Assembly: GCA_965232465.1 (NCBI GenBank)
Contig: OZ246977.1
Coordinates: 1,550,001-1,614,000 of the forward strand
Origin: G965232465 sp965232465
Lineage (GTDB): Bacteria; Pseudomonadota; Alphaproteobacteria; JAQWUY01
DNA: 64,000 nucleotides
Direction of reading: 5' to 3'
Shown here: one piece after another, positions 7,153 to 15,441 of the stretch
How positions within the stretch are numbered: position 1 is the stretch's first letter
How the letters are laid out: every line of letters starts with the position of its first letter
Notes under the pieces: model-generated
The model's input: the letters and a program-made list of their open reading frames with translations, nothing else
What the model was told of the DNA's origin: nothing
Database searches by the model: none
Program-made: the position numbers and the translations under genes

Positions 7153-8550
7153 CTATTGACGAACGATTCCCCAATTTAGGGTTTGGGTATTGCCTTCGAA
7201 GGGGGGAAAAGGATGGGCGACAATTTTCCCTGTGGCAATAAAATCGGTTATATTTGGGGTTTCTTGTGGGGACCATACATACATGTAGCCTTTTTGTTTT
7301 ACATCATTAAAATCAAGGGAAGGGTTTAAAGTTTTGTCGTTATCGACAATATATTTTGGTGTATCAGGGGCGTACACGGCGATAATGCCAGCATCCCATA
7401 AATTGCCCGTCACATATGCCAGAGGGGTGTGCATATTTTGTCGCCAAATCTGCTGCACCTGTGTGGCAAGTTGTACTGCGGGATAATGCCCCCGATTAAA
7501 ATTGACCGTATAATAATATGCATAATATCCAGCAACACCCGCACTTATCACCACAACCCAAATGCCCCCCCGCAACACCGACATAGTATATCCGCATTTT
7601 TCACACCACCAGATAAACATCAAAGGCACCACCGTTAAAAAAGGAAAATTCCAAGTACTATATACACTCATATCCATAACAATAGCCAGAATAGTCAAAA
7701 TCACCAAAGGCATCCATGTGATATACACCAAAAAATGCTCTGGTCGAACCGACAACGCACAAAACTTACATTTTTGACGGGCAATCAAAATACCGACACC
7801 TGCAAATACCAAATTAACGAAAAATGCCCCCCAGAAACTCCCCAATCGTCCCCACAAAGGTGCTTCTTGCAGGCGGTGTTTTGCGTACAAAAATGGGCTG
7901 TAATCCACACTGTGCAACCATACAGCATGGGGGGCAAGTACTGTGCAGAACACAATTGCAAAAACCCATATCCCCCAAAATTTGAAAATATACCACCGCC
8001 ACAACACGGCATATAAAAATATCGATACATATACTATCCCCATACTATATTTTCCATATAAACCCAAAGCGGATACCGCCCCCATAAATGCCCATGCCCT
8101 GATATTGTTACCATGGCTGGTGCATACCCAATGGAAGGCTACGATGGTCCACACCCAAAAAGGCAATTGGACAAGATTATGATTCCATTCGGGGGATATC
8201 CAAGTGGTATGCGGAAATATAAGCGTGAATATAGCTGCCACAACTGCGGAATTTTCGGATACAAAATCCTTGGCAAGTGTCCATACACCGATTGCAGTCA
8301 TGGCAATAAACAATTGCGAAGATGTAAAAACCGCTATGTTTGTGGGCAAAAACGATTCCAAGGCAATCACCACCCAACTGGGCATGGGGGGGTGTTTAAA
8401 ATATCCTAAATCCAAAGACCGCCCCCATGCAATCATTTCTATGGGGTCTAATCCGACTGTATGTAAAGTATTGTATGGTGTTACAATCCATATTGTGGCA
8501 TGTAAAACAATAATACCTATTACAAGTAACCTATGTATTTTTATGCCCAT
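7153..8550 (-). CDS. ArnT/PMT-type (GT-C) glycosyltransferase, probable lipid A sugar transferase
   Basis: Polytopic membrane transferase of 465 residues that would move a sugar from an undecaprenyl-phosphate carrier to an acceptor at the outer face of the inner membrane. The first external loop carries GLDPIEMIAWGRSLDLGYF followed by KHPPMPSW, the acidic D-P-x-E and H-P-P motifs of the PMT_2 group. About ten or more hydrophobic segments follow, and the C-terminal third is soluble. It overlaps the deacetylase gene by 20 bp, making it the last gene of a three-gene operon. GT2 plus YdjC-type deacetylase plus ArnT-like transferase equals the Francisella FlmF2-NaxD-FlmK set that attaches galactosamine to lipid A. 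The sugar is not determinable here. Confidence 0.8.
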   Translation of the reverse strand: MGIKIHRLLVIGIIVLHATIWIVTPYNTLHTVGLDPIEMIAWGRSLDLGYFKHPPMPSWVVIALESFLPTNIAVFTSSQLFIAMTAIGVWTLAKDFVSENSAVVAAIFTLIFPHTTWISPEWNHNLVQLPFWVWTIVAFHWVCTSHGNNIRAWAFMGAVSALGLYGKYSMGIVYVSIFLYAVLWRWYIFKFWGIWVFAIVFCTVLAPHAVWLHSVDYSPFLYAKHRLQEAPLWGRLGSFWGAFFVNLVFAGVGILIARQKCKFCALSVRPEHFLVYITWMPLVILTILAIVMDMSVYSTWNFPFLTVVPLMFIWWCEKCGYTMSVLRGGIWVVVISAGVAGYYAYYYTVNFNRGHYPAVQLATQVQQIWRQNMHTPLAYVTGNLWDAGIIAVYAPDTPKYIVDNDKTLNPSLDFNDVKQKGYMYVWSPQETPNITDFIATGKIVAHPFPPFEGNTQTLNWGIVRQ

Positions 8551-9400
8551 TTTCTTTATATTGCTTATATAACTTTCTTAAAACATCCGCTTCGTTATCC
8601 CGTTGTATATTGCCATAATATGCCCACAATGCAGGGCGATTTTGCCAATTTTCATATTCCACTGTGTACGCTTTTCCGGGATGAAATAAGATTTCCAAAG
8701 GGGGGTGCCATCGCTTATGTTGCAATATGGCGGATTCATAAATATCCGCATGTGCCGTCCCGGTTGGCAACACACCAAAAAACAATGTGGGGGCGGATAT
8801 ATTATAAGATTGCCATATGTGGCGGTTTTTATATGCCAAAAATTTTAACAACGCATATTTACCCATATTGACCACAGGGGATCGCACCCATATGTAATCA
8901 TTGGGGATGCGAATATAGGGTATACCTTTTTGTGACATTGCCCGGGCAACCGCCTTGGCAACACTGGGTATCATGTGCATATGGTGATGGCAATCCACCG
9001 CCTTGGGTACCCTGCCAAAAACTTCTTCGAACGCTTGTATTTGATGCAGTGTTTCCGCATAAATAGCCTCTTCGAATCCCACCTTATCACGGCGGTTTTT
9101 AAATACGAAGTACCAAAATGCCAAAAAATCTTTTTCAAATACCCCCCTGGGACATATAACCGATGTACCACTTAATGCCCGCCCTTCCATAAAATTCAAG
9201 TGTAACACCACCCGCATAGGGGGATAATTTTTATCATATTGTTTAATCGCCTCCGCCGCCCCCGATATATCCGTGCCATTGACAATGACACTAACGCTGT
9301 TTAACACATCAAAGCACCGTACAATCGATTGGGTGATACCTTGTGATAACCCCAAATCATCCGCATGCCAATATATGGTGTTTTGTATACCCACAGACAT
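8531..9400 (-). CDS. YdjC/ChbG-family sugar N-deacetylase (NaxD/HpnK-like)
   Basis: A 289-residue metal-dependent carbohydrate deacetylase. The N-terminal motif HADDLGLS supplies the metal-binding Asp. DCHHHMHMIP in the middle supplies histidine ligands. Both are signatures of the YdjC family. In its operon it sits between a polyprenyl-phosphate GT2 and an ArnT-like transferase, so the likely substrate is an undecaprenyl-phosphate N-acetyl sugar, as for Francisella NaxD; a hopanoid role (HpnK) is an alternative but no hopanoid genes are seen. I chose the ATG at 9400 (MSVGIQNT), 7 bp after the GT2 stop; a longer frame upstream lies wholly inside the GT2 gene. Confidence 0.85.
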   Translation of the reverse strand: MSVGIQNTIYWHADDLGLSQGITQSIVRCFDVLNSVSVIVNGTDISGAAEAIKQYDKNYPPMRVVLHLNFMEGRALSGTSVICPRGVFEKDFLAFWYFVFKNRRDKVGFEEAIYAETLHQIQAFEEVFGRVPKAVDCHHHMHMIPSVAKAVARAMSQKGIPYIRIPNDYIWVRSPVVNMGKYALLKFLAYKNRHIWQSYNISAPTLFFGVLPTGTAHADIYESAILQHKRWHPPLEILFHPGKAYTVEYENWQNRPALWAYYGNIQRDNEADVLRKLYKQYKENGHKNT

Positions 9401-9407
9401 AATTATA

Positions 9408-10355
9408 TTATTTCCTTTTCTGATCGTTATACACTTTTCGGATTGTATATTGTGGACGGTTTTTTGTTTCATTGTAAATCCGCCCCACATATTCCCCCAA
9501 TATGCCCATACCCAACATTTGAATTCCCCCAATAAACAAGATAATAACAACCGTCGATTCGTACCCTTGTATGGGGTTACCGTGCATCACATACAATACC
9601 AATCGGATTATCATATACAAAAACGCCAATACCGATACCATCACCCCAAATGCGGATATAAACCTGAGGGGTATGACGGAAAACCCAAACAATCCTTTGC
9701 ATGCCAACCTCAATAATTTTATAAACGAAAAAGTGGTTTTACCATACTGTCTATCCTCTGGCACATATGCAACAAATCCTTGTGTACCCCCTATCCATGC
9801 GTATATGCCTTTGTTAAACATATCCTGTTCGCCAAATGCACAATATATGTCGGCTATTGTTCTGTCGAGCAATACAAATTCCGAAGTCCCTGCGGGAATG
9901 TGCACATCAGATAAAAGATTAAAGACTTTATAATATACATGGGTTAAGCCCTTACGCATCCGCCCTATTTTTTCCCGTTGTAGGCGTTTACCATAGACAA
10001 TATCGCACCCATTTTCCCAATGTTGCAAAAACTTAGGCAACAATTCAGGGGAATTTTGCATATCCGCATCGACAACCCATATGGCATCCCCCGTCGCATG
10101 GCACATGCCCGCCGCAATCGCCAGCGAAGCCCCAAAATTACGCAACAAATCGACCACTACAACGGGATACATACCGTGTTTTGTCTGCTGCATCAATTGG
10201 ATAATTGTATCATCTTGTGAACCATCATTCACTGCCACGATTTCAAACGCATAGATATTTTTTAATCCCTCTAAGACCTGATACAAGCGTTCGAACGCAT
10301 ACTTAATATTTTCTGATTCGTTATAGCACGGGATTAAAATACTTATCTTTTTCAT
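9408..10355 (-). CDS. GT2 polyprenyl-phosphate glycosyltransferase (ArnC/FlmF2-like)
   Basis: A 315-residue membrane-anchored glycosyltransferase that would load a sugar onto undecaprenyl phosphate on the cytoplasmic side. It opens with SILIPCYNESENI and VAVNDGSQDDT (nucleotide-sugar binding). WVVDADMQNSPE is the D-x-D metal site in its D-A-D form. FVAYVPEDRQYGKTTFSF is the usual R-x-x-G-x-S/T-like segment before the membrane part. Two transmembrane segments follow near residues 228-295. It is the first gene of an operon with the deacetylase and the ArnT-like transferase. The activated sugar cannot be told from the sequence. Confidence 0.88.
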   Translation of the reverse strand: MKKISILIPCYNESENIKYAFERLYQVLEGLKNIYAFEIVAVNDGSQDDTIIQLMQQTKHGMYPVVVVDLLRNFGASLAIAAGMCHATGDAIWVVDADMQNSPELLPKFLQHWENGCDIVYGKRLQREKIGRMRKGLTHVYYKVFNLLSDVHIPAGTSEFVLLDRTIADIYCAFGEQDMFNKGIYAWIGGTQGFVAYVPEDRQYGKTTFSFIKLLRLACKGLFGFSVIPLRFISAFGVMVSVLAFLYMIIRLVLYVMHGNPIQGYESTVVIILFIGGIQMLGMGILGEYVGRIYNETKNRPQYTIRKVYNDQKRK

Positions 10356-10356
10356 A

Positions 10357-10589
10357 TATAGTCAATCCGGTATAAAATGATTCACCATAATTATACTGCA
10401 CATTTTATTTTGTTGGTTATATGGTGAGTCTAAGGGGCTAACGCCCCTCGTTCGGTATAATGTTGATTTTCCTGCACTTCGTGCAACAAAATACAACACT
10501 CACTCACCCCGATCGGACACCACAATGCCACTGCGTGGCAAGCGGTTGCAACCGCATGTAGTCAATCAAATTATATTTGATTGACTATA
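10357..10589. repeat. MITE-like intergenic repeat, copy 1
   Basis: 233-bp element starting TATAGTCAAT and ending ATTGACTATA (terminal inverted repeats). It contains the conserved core GTATAAAATGATTCACCA, a hairpin AAGGGGCTAACGCCCCT, and a GGTTGCAACC palindrome. No coding capacity. Lies just upstream of the GT2 gene. Confidence 0.9.
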
Positions 10590-10722
10590 TACAACATTCC
10601 TTAACACACTGTGTTTTATGGCAACATACCCTATTTTGTGATAAAACACAAATAAATCTGTCATAAACTTGGGGTAAAATAAAAGGTTGTCAACACAAAC
10701 ATAGCTGCGTATAGTACCCCTT

Positions 10723-10857
10723 ATGATACAAAAATATAAACACATTTTACATGTTATGGAAATAAAACGGTTTGCCCTTGTGGGGGTGGGTGCCGCCGTA
10801 ATCCATTATTCGGCAGGATACACTTTTATAGTATCGAAACGGTTTTTATTTAAATAA
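10723..10857 (+). pseudogene. Remnant of a GtrA-family membrane protein
   Basis: A 44-codon frame. RFALVGVGAAVIHY resembles the first helix of GtrA-like flippases (RF-x-LVG-x-x-x-T-x-x-x), and GYTFIVSKRFLFK resembles the usual C-terminal end (S-x-x-x-N-R-R-W-x-F). The two are joined directly, so two to three of the four spans are missing. GtrA proteins commonly partner with GT2 enzymes such as the one next door, which fits a deleted former neighbour. No ribosome site is clear. The identification rests on two short matches and is tentative. Confidence 0.4.
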
Positions 10858-10925
10858 AAAATGTATATTTTACAATGCTTTACATATATTTAAATAAAAA
10901 TTGCATAAAAAATACATTTTTTAAG

Positions 10926-10954
10926 TTGACACAATAAAAATTTTCGGTTATTAT
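10926..10954 (+). promoter_or_regulatory. Promoter of a putative small RNA
   Basis: TTGACA, 17 bp, TATTAT, with a predicted start near 10961 and no start codon before the terminator that follows. Confidence 0.6.
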
Positions 10955-10960
10955 CTGATT

Positions 10961-11015
10961 ATATTTTTAATACCTCCAAAAAACTTGTTGCCCCATTTGT
11001 TGGGGCTATTTTTTT
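10961..11015 (+). ncRNA. Putative small RNA of about 55 nt with an anti-Shine-Dalgarno segment
   Basis: Bounded by a near-consensus promoter and an intrinsic terminator (GCCCCA-TTTGT-TGGGGC followed by a T run at 11009-11015). The unpaired 5' half contains TACCTCC, complementary to ribosome binding sites, a feature of several alphaproteobacterial regulatory RNAs. No reading frame. It could alternatively be a leftover promoter/terminator pair from a deleted gene. Confidence 0.5.
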
Positions 11016-11150
11016 GTGTTTAGGATTCATCACAAACGGGATGTTATCGTCAAATATCCCTTTTTAGCGTAAAATATAGGTTATATTTTCGTAAATTGCC
11101 ATAATTCATACACGAACGCCCCTTGCATTTTAAACCATAAGAAATTATAC

Positions 11151-11179
11151 TTGACACAGTCAATCTAATTGCATATACT
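11151..11179 (+). promoter_or_regulatory. Promoter of the MipA/OmpV gene
   Basis: TTGACA, 17 bp, TATACT; predicted start near 11186, leaving a 5' leader of about 47 nt. Confidence 0.7.
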
Positions 11180-11232
11180 GTATTCATAAACACTATAAGT
11201 CAATTCATCTTTACAAATTAAGGAATTTTATC

Positions 11233-11997
11233 ATGATAAAAAAAATAATGTATATACTTGGCACCATAGGTGCAATTACAATACCTGTGGCGGGCACCGT
11301 GCATGCGGAAGAAGTCGGGGAATATGGGGCGGTAATTACCTATTCCCCCGTTCAAGCGGGACTGGCACCCAAAAAATTGGGGTTCTTCCCATGGCTTCAA
11401 AAAGAATTCGATAATGGCTGGTATGCCATTGTACGACAAGGATTCGGTAAATATGTGGTCAAAAATGATACCACAAAAGTGGGGATTGGGCTGTGGGCGG
11501 ACTTAGGACGCAAACCTTCCGATCATAAGCGTTTAGAAGGCCTAAAAAAAATCAAAATATCCCCCGCTATCAATATCAATTTCAGCCGACAACTTAGCGG
11601 CCGCAACAGTGTGACTGGGTTCATTGAAACCAGTGTACGGGAACACAAAGGCACACGGGCACAAGTGGCATTCACCCGATTGTTAACCGCTAACACAGAC
11701 AGTATGCTGTTTACCAGTGGTGATATATACACCCAATTTGTCGACACAAAATATGCGGAGGCATATTACGGCGTAACCGCAGAAGACGCAACCAACAGCG
11801 GACTTAGCGAATACACCGCCAGCAGCGGTATCGACCGCATCGGTGCCAGATACAATGTGCAAAAAAACATCAATGATAAATTGTATGTCAAAGGCACACT
11901 ATCGATGGGCGTAACATCGGGTCCCGCCAAAGCAAGCCCCATAAGCGACAAAACATCATATATGGGCATTGCCATAGTATTTGGCACATATTTTTAA
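11233..11997 (+). CDS. MipA/OmpV-family outer-membrane protein
   Basis: A 254-residue precursor with a signal peptide (basic start, hydrophobic core, cleavage probably after VHA at about residue 25) and a beta-barrel ending in aromatic residues (VFGTYF). The segment AYYGVTAEDATNSGLSEYTA followed by GIDRIGARYNV is the family signature (Y-F-G-V-x-x-x-x-A-x-x-S-G-L-x-x-Y-x-x). MipA was described in E. coli as a scaffold for murein synthesis enzymes, and OmpV-like members as porins or adhesins, so the function here is open. It has its own promoter and terminator, and an AAGGA ribosome site. Confidence 0.85.
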   Translation: MIKKIMYILGTIGAITIPVAGTVHAEEVGEYGAVITYSPVQAGLAPKKLGFFPWLQKEFDNGWYAIVRQGFGKYVVKNDTTKVGIGLWADLGRKPSDHKRLEGLKKIKISPAININFSRQLSGRNSVTGFIETSVREHKGTRAQVAFTRLLTANTDSMLFTSGDIYTQFVDTKYAEAYYGVTAEDATNSGLSEYTASSGIDRIGARYNVQKNINDKLYVKGTLSMGVTSGPAKASPISDKTSYMGIAIVFGTYF

Positions 11998-12023
11998 GAC
12001 ATAAAGACCTTAAAATATATAAC

Positions 12024-12053
12024 AAAAGCGGGTCTTATAAGACCCGTTTTTTT
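12024..12053 (+). terminator. Terminator of the MipA/OmpV gene
   Basis: Nearly perfect palindrome CGGGTCTTATAAGACCCG followed by seven T. Placed between two convergent genes; four A on the left give weak activity in the other direction. Confidence 0.85.
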
Positions 12054-12083
12054 GTGCATATATTCTTATAACCAAAACAATAC

Positions 12084-12977
12084 TCATCCCCTTAGCTGCA
12101 TGCGCATGCGTTCTTTTTTGTTTTTTACATGTTCCCGCCAGGATATGTATATGCCTGATGTGGCGATTATGACCATGCCTAACCCCACATTTTTTGTCAG
12201 GGGTTCGTGGAAAACAACTATGCCTACGGTGGCGGCCCCAAACAACCCGATGTATTTTGTAACCGCATAAAAACTGGCGTGGCAATTTTTAATGGCCTGC
12301 ATATTTAAAATTTGTCCGATTGTGCCCGCATTGCCCATCACCACCGCATATATCAATAGTGTACTGTTAATGGGCGAAAATCCGTTATATGCGGTTATGA
12401 TACCGGTTACCACAATTATAAATATGCTAAACGATACGGTAATGCTTATGGGGTGGTCGATTTTGGTCAGTTTGTGGGCGATAATGGTTACCACTGCAAA
12501 GCCCAATGCCCCCGTTAAGGGATACAGATAATACCCATTAAAATCTAGGCTAGGACGCACAATAACCAGCGTACCGACAAAGCCCAACACCAAGGCAAAT
12601 GTACGGTGGGCATAAATCTTTTCCCCCAAAAAAATCACACTTAAAATGGTAATCAAAATCGGGGCCGTATACAAAATCGCCGCTGCCTCCGCCAAGGGCA
12701 AAAACTTATAGGCATTAAAAAATGAAAACATCGCCATCCCCCCCACAACCGAACGCCACAGGTGCATCATGGGACGGGTAATGCGTAAATCATGCATATG
12801 CCCGATGGTTTTTAAATATATAAACAGGAATGGCAACCCCATAACGCTGCGATAAAACATGATTTCCGCTAATGGATAATCGGCAACCAAAATTTTAACA
12901 CATATATCCATTAACAAAAACAGCACAGTAGCGGAAATTTGAAAACCAAATCCCAATATATTATTTTTTTCACGCAT
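12084..12977 (-). CDS. EamA/DMT-superfamily transporter
   Basis: A 297-residue inner-membrane protein with ten predicted spans and two EamA halves. The first half contains EIMFYRSVMGLPFL and AILYTAPILITILSVIFLGE, the conserved end of repeat 1 (...P-x-x-x-x-x-x-x-x-x-L-x-E). The second half ends in FHEPLTKNVGLGMVIIATSGIYIS. EamA carriers export amino acids or metabolites, or exchange S-adenosylmethionine in Rickettsia; the substrate cannot be read from sequence. It is a single gene, convergent with the MipA gene. Confidence 0.85.
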   Translation of the reverse strand: MREKNNILGFGFQISATVLFLLMDICVKILVADYPLAEIMFYRSVMGLPFLFIYLKTIGHMHDLRITRPMMHLWRSVVGGMAMFSFFNAYKFLPLAEAAAILYTAPILITILSVIFLGEKIYAHRTFALVLGFVGTLVIVRPSLDFNGYYLYPLTGALGFAVVTIIAHKLTKIDHPISITVSFSIFIIVVTGIITAYNGFSPINSTLLIYAVVMGNAGTIGQILNMQAIKNCHASFYAVTKYIGLFGAATVGIVVFHEPLTKNVGLGMVIIATSGIYISWREHVKNKKERMRMQLRG

Positions 12978-13090
12978 TTAAGTATCTTTTCTTTGATATG
13001 TAATTTTATATGTCGATAGTATGTGGTATTTTAATACGCATTGTCAACTGATTTTAATATATAATCATCAAATATGCATAATATATAAAA

Positions 13091-13312
13091 ATTGGTATAA
13101 AATGATTCACCATAATTATACTGCACATTTTATTTTGTTGGTTATATGGTGAGTCTAAGGGGCTTACGCCCCTCGTGCGTTTGATGTGGATTTTACCATG
13201 CTTCGCATGACAAAATACCACACGCACTCACCCCGCTCTGCACCACAATGCCACTGCGTGGCAAGCGGTTGCAACCGCATTTAGTCAATCAAATTAAATT
13301 TAATTGACTATA
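13091..13312. repeat. MITE-like intergenic repeat, copy 2
   Basis: Same element as copy 1 but with a diverged left end (no TATAGTCAAT). The right end ATTGACTATA is intact. A perfect 22-bp direct repeat flanks it (13081-13102 and 13310-13331), overlapping the first bases of the element. Confidence 0.85.
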
Positions 13313-13336
13313 TATAAAAATTGGTATAAAAAATTG

Positions 13337-13364
13337 TTGACAAGCACCAAGCAATACCTATATA
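13337..13364 (+). promoter_or_regulatory. Promoter of tRNA-Leu
   Basis: TTGACA, 16 bp, TATATA, ten bases before the tRNA. It begins directly after the right flank of repeat copy 2. Confidence 0.55.
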
Positions 13365-13374
13365 GTGCCCCACA

Positions 13375-13461
13375 GCCCCTGTGGCGGAATTGGTAGACGC
13401 GCTAGACTCAAAATCTAGTTCCTGTATAGGAGTGAGAGTTCGATTCTCTCCGGGGGCACCA
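13375..13461 (+). tRNA. tRNA-Leu (anticodon CAA)
   Basis: An 87-nt class II tRNA. The acceptor stem is GCCCCTG/CGGGGGC with one G-U pair, and CCA is encoded. The anticodon stem CTAGA/TCTAG encloses the loop CTCAAAA (anticodon CAA for UUG). It has a long variable arm and the T-arm sequence GTTCGATTC. Confidence 0.97.
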
Positions 13462-13599
13462 CCACAATCAAGATATACCCAACTTCACTTATAAAACTTC
13501 CCTTGCCTAAATTTTTTTGCTGATTTTTTACAAAAAATAAAGTATACATATGAGGTTTATACATATCAAAACAATATCATAGGAGGCGTTATAATAAGA

Positions 13600-14493
13600 A
13601 TGATGGATTGGGACAAATTACGCATATTTTATGTGGTCGCCAATGCGGGTAGCTTTACCAATGCGGCGGCGGTCGTACACACCAGCCAATCGGCATTATC
13701 ACGGCAAATATTGTCATTGGAACACAGCATTAACACACAATTATTTCACCGCCACGCCCGGGGCTTGGTGTTAACGGAACAAGGGCATATTTTATTCCAA
13801 TACGCCAAGGATATTTACCAAAAAATGGAACAGGCGGAGGAATCATTGACACAAAACAAAGAACGCCCCAGTGGTATTTTACGCATCAATGTGCCCGTGG
13901 CGTTGGGGTCATTGTACTTGGCGCCGATTATGGAAAAATTTAAATCCGTATACCCAGACATTGAAATTCATATTATTTGTTCCGACAAAAAATTGGACCT
14001 CTCACATTTGCAGGCGGATGTGGCATTGTTGCAACATCCCTCCACCCACTTAGGGCTTATTCAAAAGAAAATATCCCATCAGCGGGTGTGTGCATATGCG
14101 TCTGATACATATCTTGAACGCAAGGGGGTTCCCAAGGTAGCGGCGGATTTAAACACCCACAACATTATTGTATTCGAACGCTCCAGCGATCTGGACGATG
14201 ATTTTAATTCCGATTGGTTATTAACAGTCGGCTGTGCCAAAAATCAAACCCGCCGCCCGTATATGACCATTAACAATGTGCATGGAATGTACCGTATGGT
14301 GCGGTCGGGGGCGGGGATTGCCGCCTTGCCCGAATTTACCGAAGGGTTACCGGGAAACCTAAAAAAAGTCCTTGTTACGGAACAAGGTCCAGAATTCGAC
14401 ACATATGTAGTCTATCCCGAAGAATACAAAAATGTATCAAAAGTACAAGTATTCAAAGATTTCTTGGTTGAAAAAAGTATGAAAACCCTATAA
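13600..14493 (+). CDS. LysR-family transcriptional regulator
   Basis: 297 residues. The N-terminal winged helix starts DWDKLRIFYVVANAGSFTNA, with recognition helix SQSALSRQILSLE and linker GLVLTEQGHILF. The substrate-binding-like C-terminal domain begins SGILRINVPVALG and ends near KDFLVEK. An AGGAGG ribosome site lies 13-16 nt before two adjacent ATG codons; the second one (13603) has the better distance. No divergent gene shares its promoter, because tRNA-Leu lies upstream on the same strand, so its regulon is unknown. It is close to glyQ, but a functional link is not implied. Confidence 0.92.
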   Translation: MMDWDKLRIFYVVANAGSFTNAAAVVHTSQSALSRQILSLEHSINTQLFHRHARGLVLTEQGHILFQYAKDIYQKMEQAEESLTQNKERPSGILRINVPVALGSLYLAPIMEKFKSVYPDIEIHIICSDKKLDLSHLQADVALLQHPSTHLGLIQKKISHQRVCAYASDTYLERKGVPKVAADLNTHNIIVFERSSDLDDDFNSDWLLTVGCAKNQTRRPYMTINNVHGMYRMVRSGAGIAALPEFTEGLPGNLKKVLVTEQGPEFDTYVVYPEEYKNVSKVQVFKDFLVEKSMKTL

Positions 14494-14538
14494 AATACGC
14501 CCCATATTCCAATTGAATATTAAAAATAGGGGATTTTT

Positions 14539-15441
14539 ATGGGGGGTTTAACCTTTCAAGATATGATTCTGCGGTTACATCAGTACTGGTCAAAACAAGA
14601 CTGTGTCATTTTGCAACCTTATGATATGGAAGTGGGGGCGGGTACTTTTCATTGGGCAACCACCTTGCGGTGTTTGGGTCCCGATGCGTGGCGGTGTGCA
14701 TATGTGCAACCCTGTCGCCGTCCCACGGATGGTCGATATGGCGAAAACCCCAACCGATTGCAACACTATTATCAATATCAAGTGATGTTAAAGCCCAGCC
14801 CTAAGAATTCCCAAGATTTATATTTGGGGTCGTTACAAGCCATCGGTATTGATGTCCGGAAACACGATATTAGGTTTGTCGAAGACGATTGGGAATCCCC
14901 CACATTGGGGGCGTGGGGTTTGGGCTGGGAAGTTTGGATTGACGGCATGGAAGCATCGCAATATACCTATTTTCAGCAATTGGGGGGGTTTGATTGTAAA
15001 CCGGTGTCGACGGAGCTGACATATGGTTTGGAACGCTTGGCAATGTATGTGCAGGGGGTGGAAAATGTATATGCCCTGCAATTTAACGATACTGTAACAT
15101 ATGGGGATATATACTGGCGTTCAGAGGTCGAACATTCGATGTATAATTTCGAAGGGGGCAACACGGATATATTGTTGCGACACTTTGTGGATGCGGAACA
15201 CTCCTGTGCCGATGCGTTGTCCCGCAATGTACCCCACCCGGCATATGAGTATTGCCTAAAAGCCTCACATATATTTAATCTATTGGATGCCCGGGGCATC
15301 ATTTCCGTACCCGAAAGACAAAGTTATATTGCCCGTGTCCGTGACCTTGCCAAAGCCTGTTGTACCCAGTACATGGAAAACTTAAATAGGGGCACAGATG
15401 CGTACCGCACCCACCTCAACAGGATAAAAAATAATGGCTGA
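14539..15441 (+). CDS. glyQ: Glycyl-tRNA synthetase alpha subunit
   Basis: Catalytic class II subunit of the alpha2beta2 glycyl-tRNA synthetase. At 300 residues it is typical. It begins TFQDMILRLHQYWSKQ, contains the motif 2 region AYVQPCRRPTDGRYGENPNR, and later GWEVWIDGMEASQYTYFQQ and TYGLERLAMYVQGV (motif 3). An AGGGG ribosome site precedes the ATG. The stop overlaps the start of glyS by 8 bp, indicating translational coupling of the two subunits. Confidence 0.98.
   Translation: MGGLTFQDMILRLHQYWSKQDCVILQPYDMEVGAGTFHWATTLRCLGPDAWRCAYVQPCRRPTDGRYGENPNRLQHYYQYQVMLKPSPKNSQDLYLGSLQAIGIDVRKHDIRFVEDDWESPTLGAWGLGWEVWIDGMEASQYTYFQQLGGFDCKPVSTELTYGLERLAMYVQGVENVYALQFNDTVTYGDIYWRSEVEHSMYNFEGGNTDILLRHFVDAEHSCADALSRNVPHPAYEYCLKASHIFNLLDARGIISVPERQSYIARVRDLAKACCTQYMENLNRGTDAYRTHLNRIKNNG

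Noticed and set aside
6562..7241. Frames of up to 135 codons in the tRNA-tail repeats
   Set aside because: They consist solely of the 151/153-bp repeat with its terminator and tRNA end, and no ribosome site precedes them.
12010..12285. Minus-strand 91-codon frame at the end of the EamA gene
   Set aside because: It overlaps the transporter in another frame and runs through the terminator.
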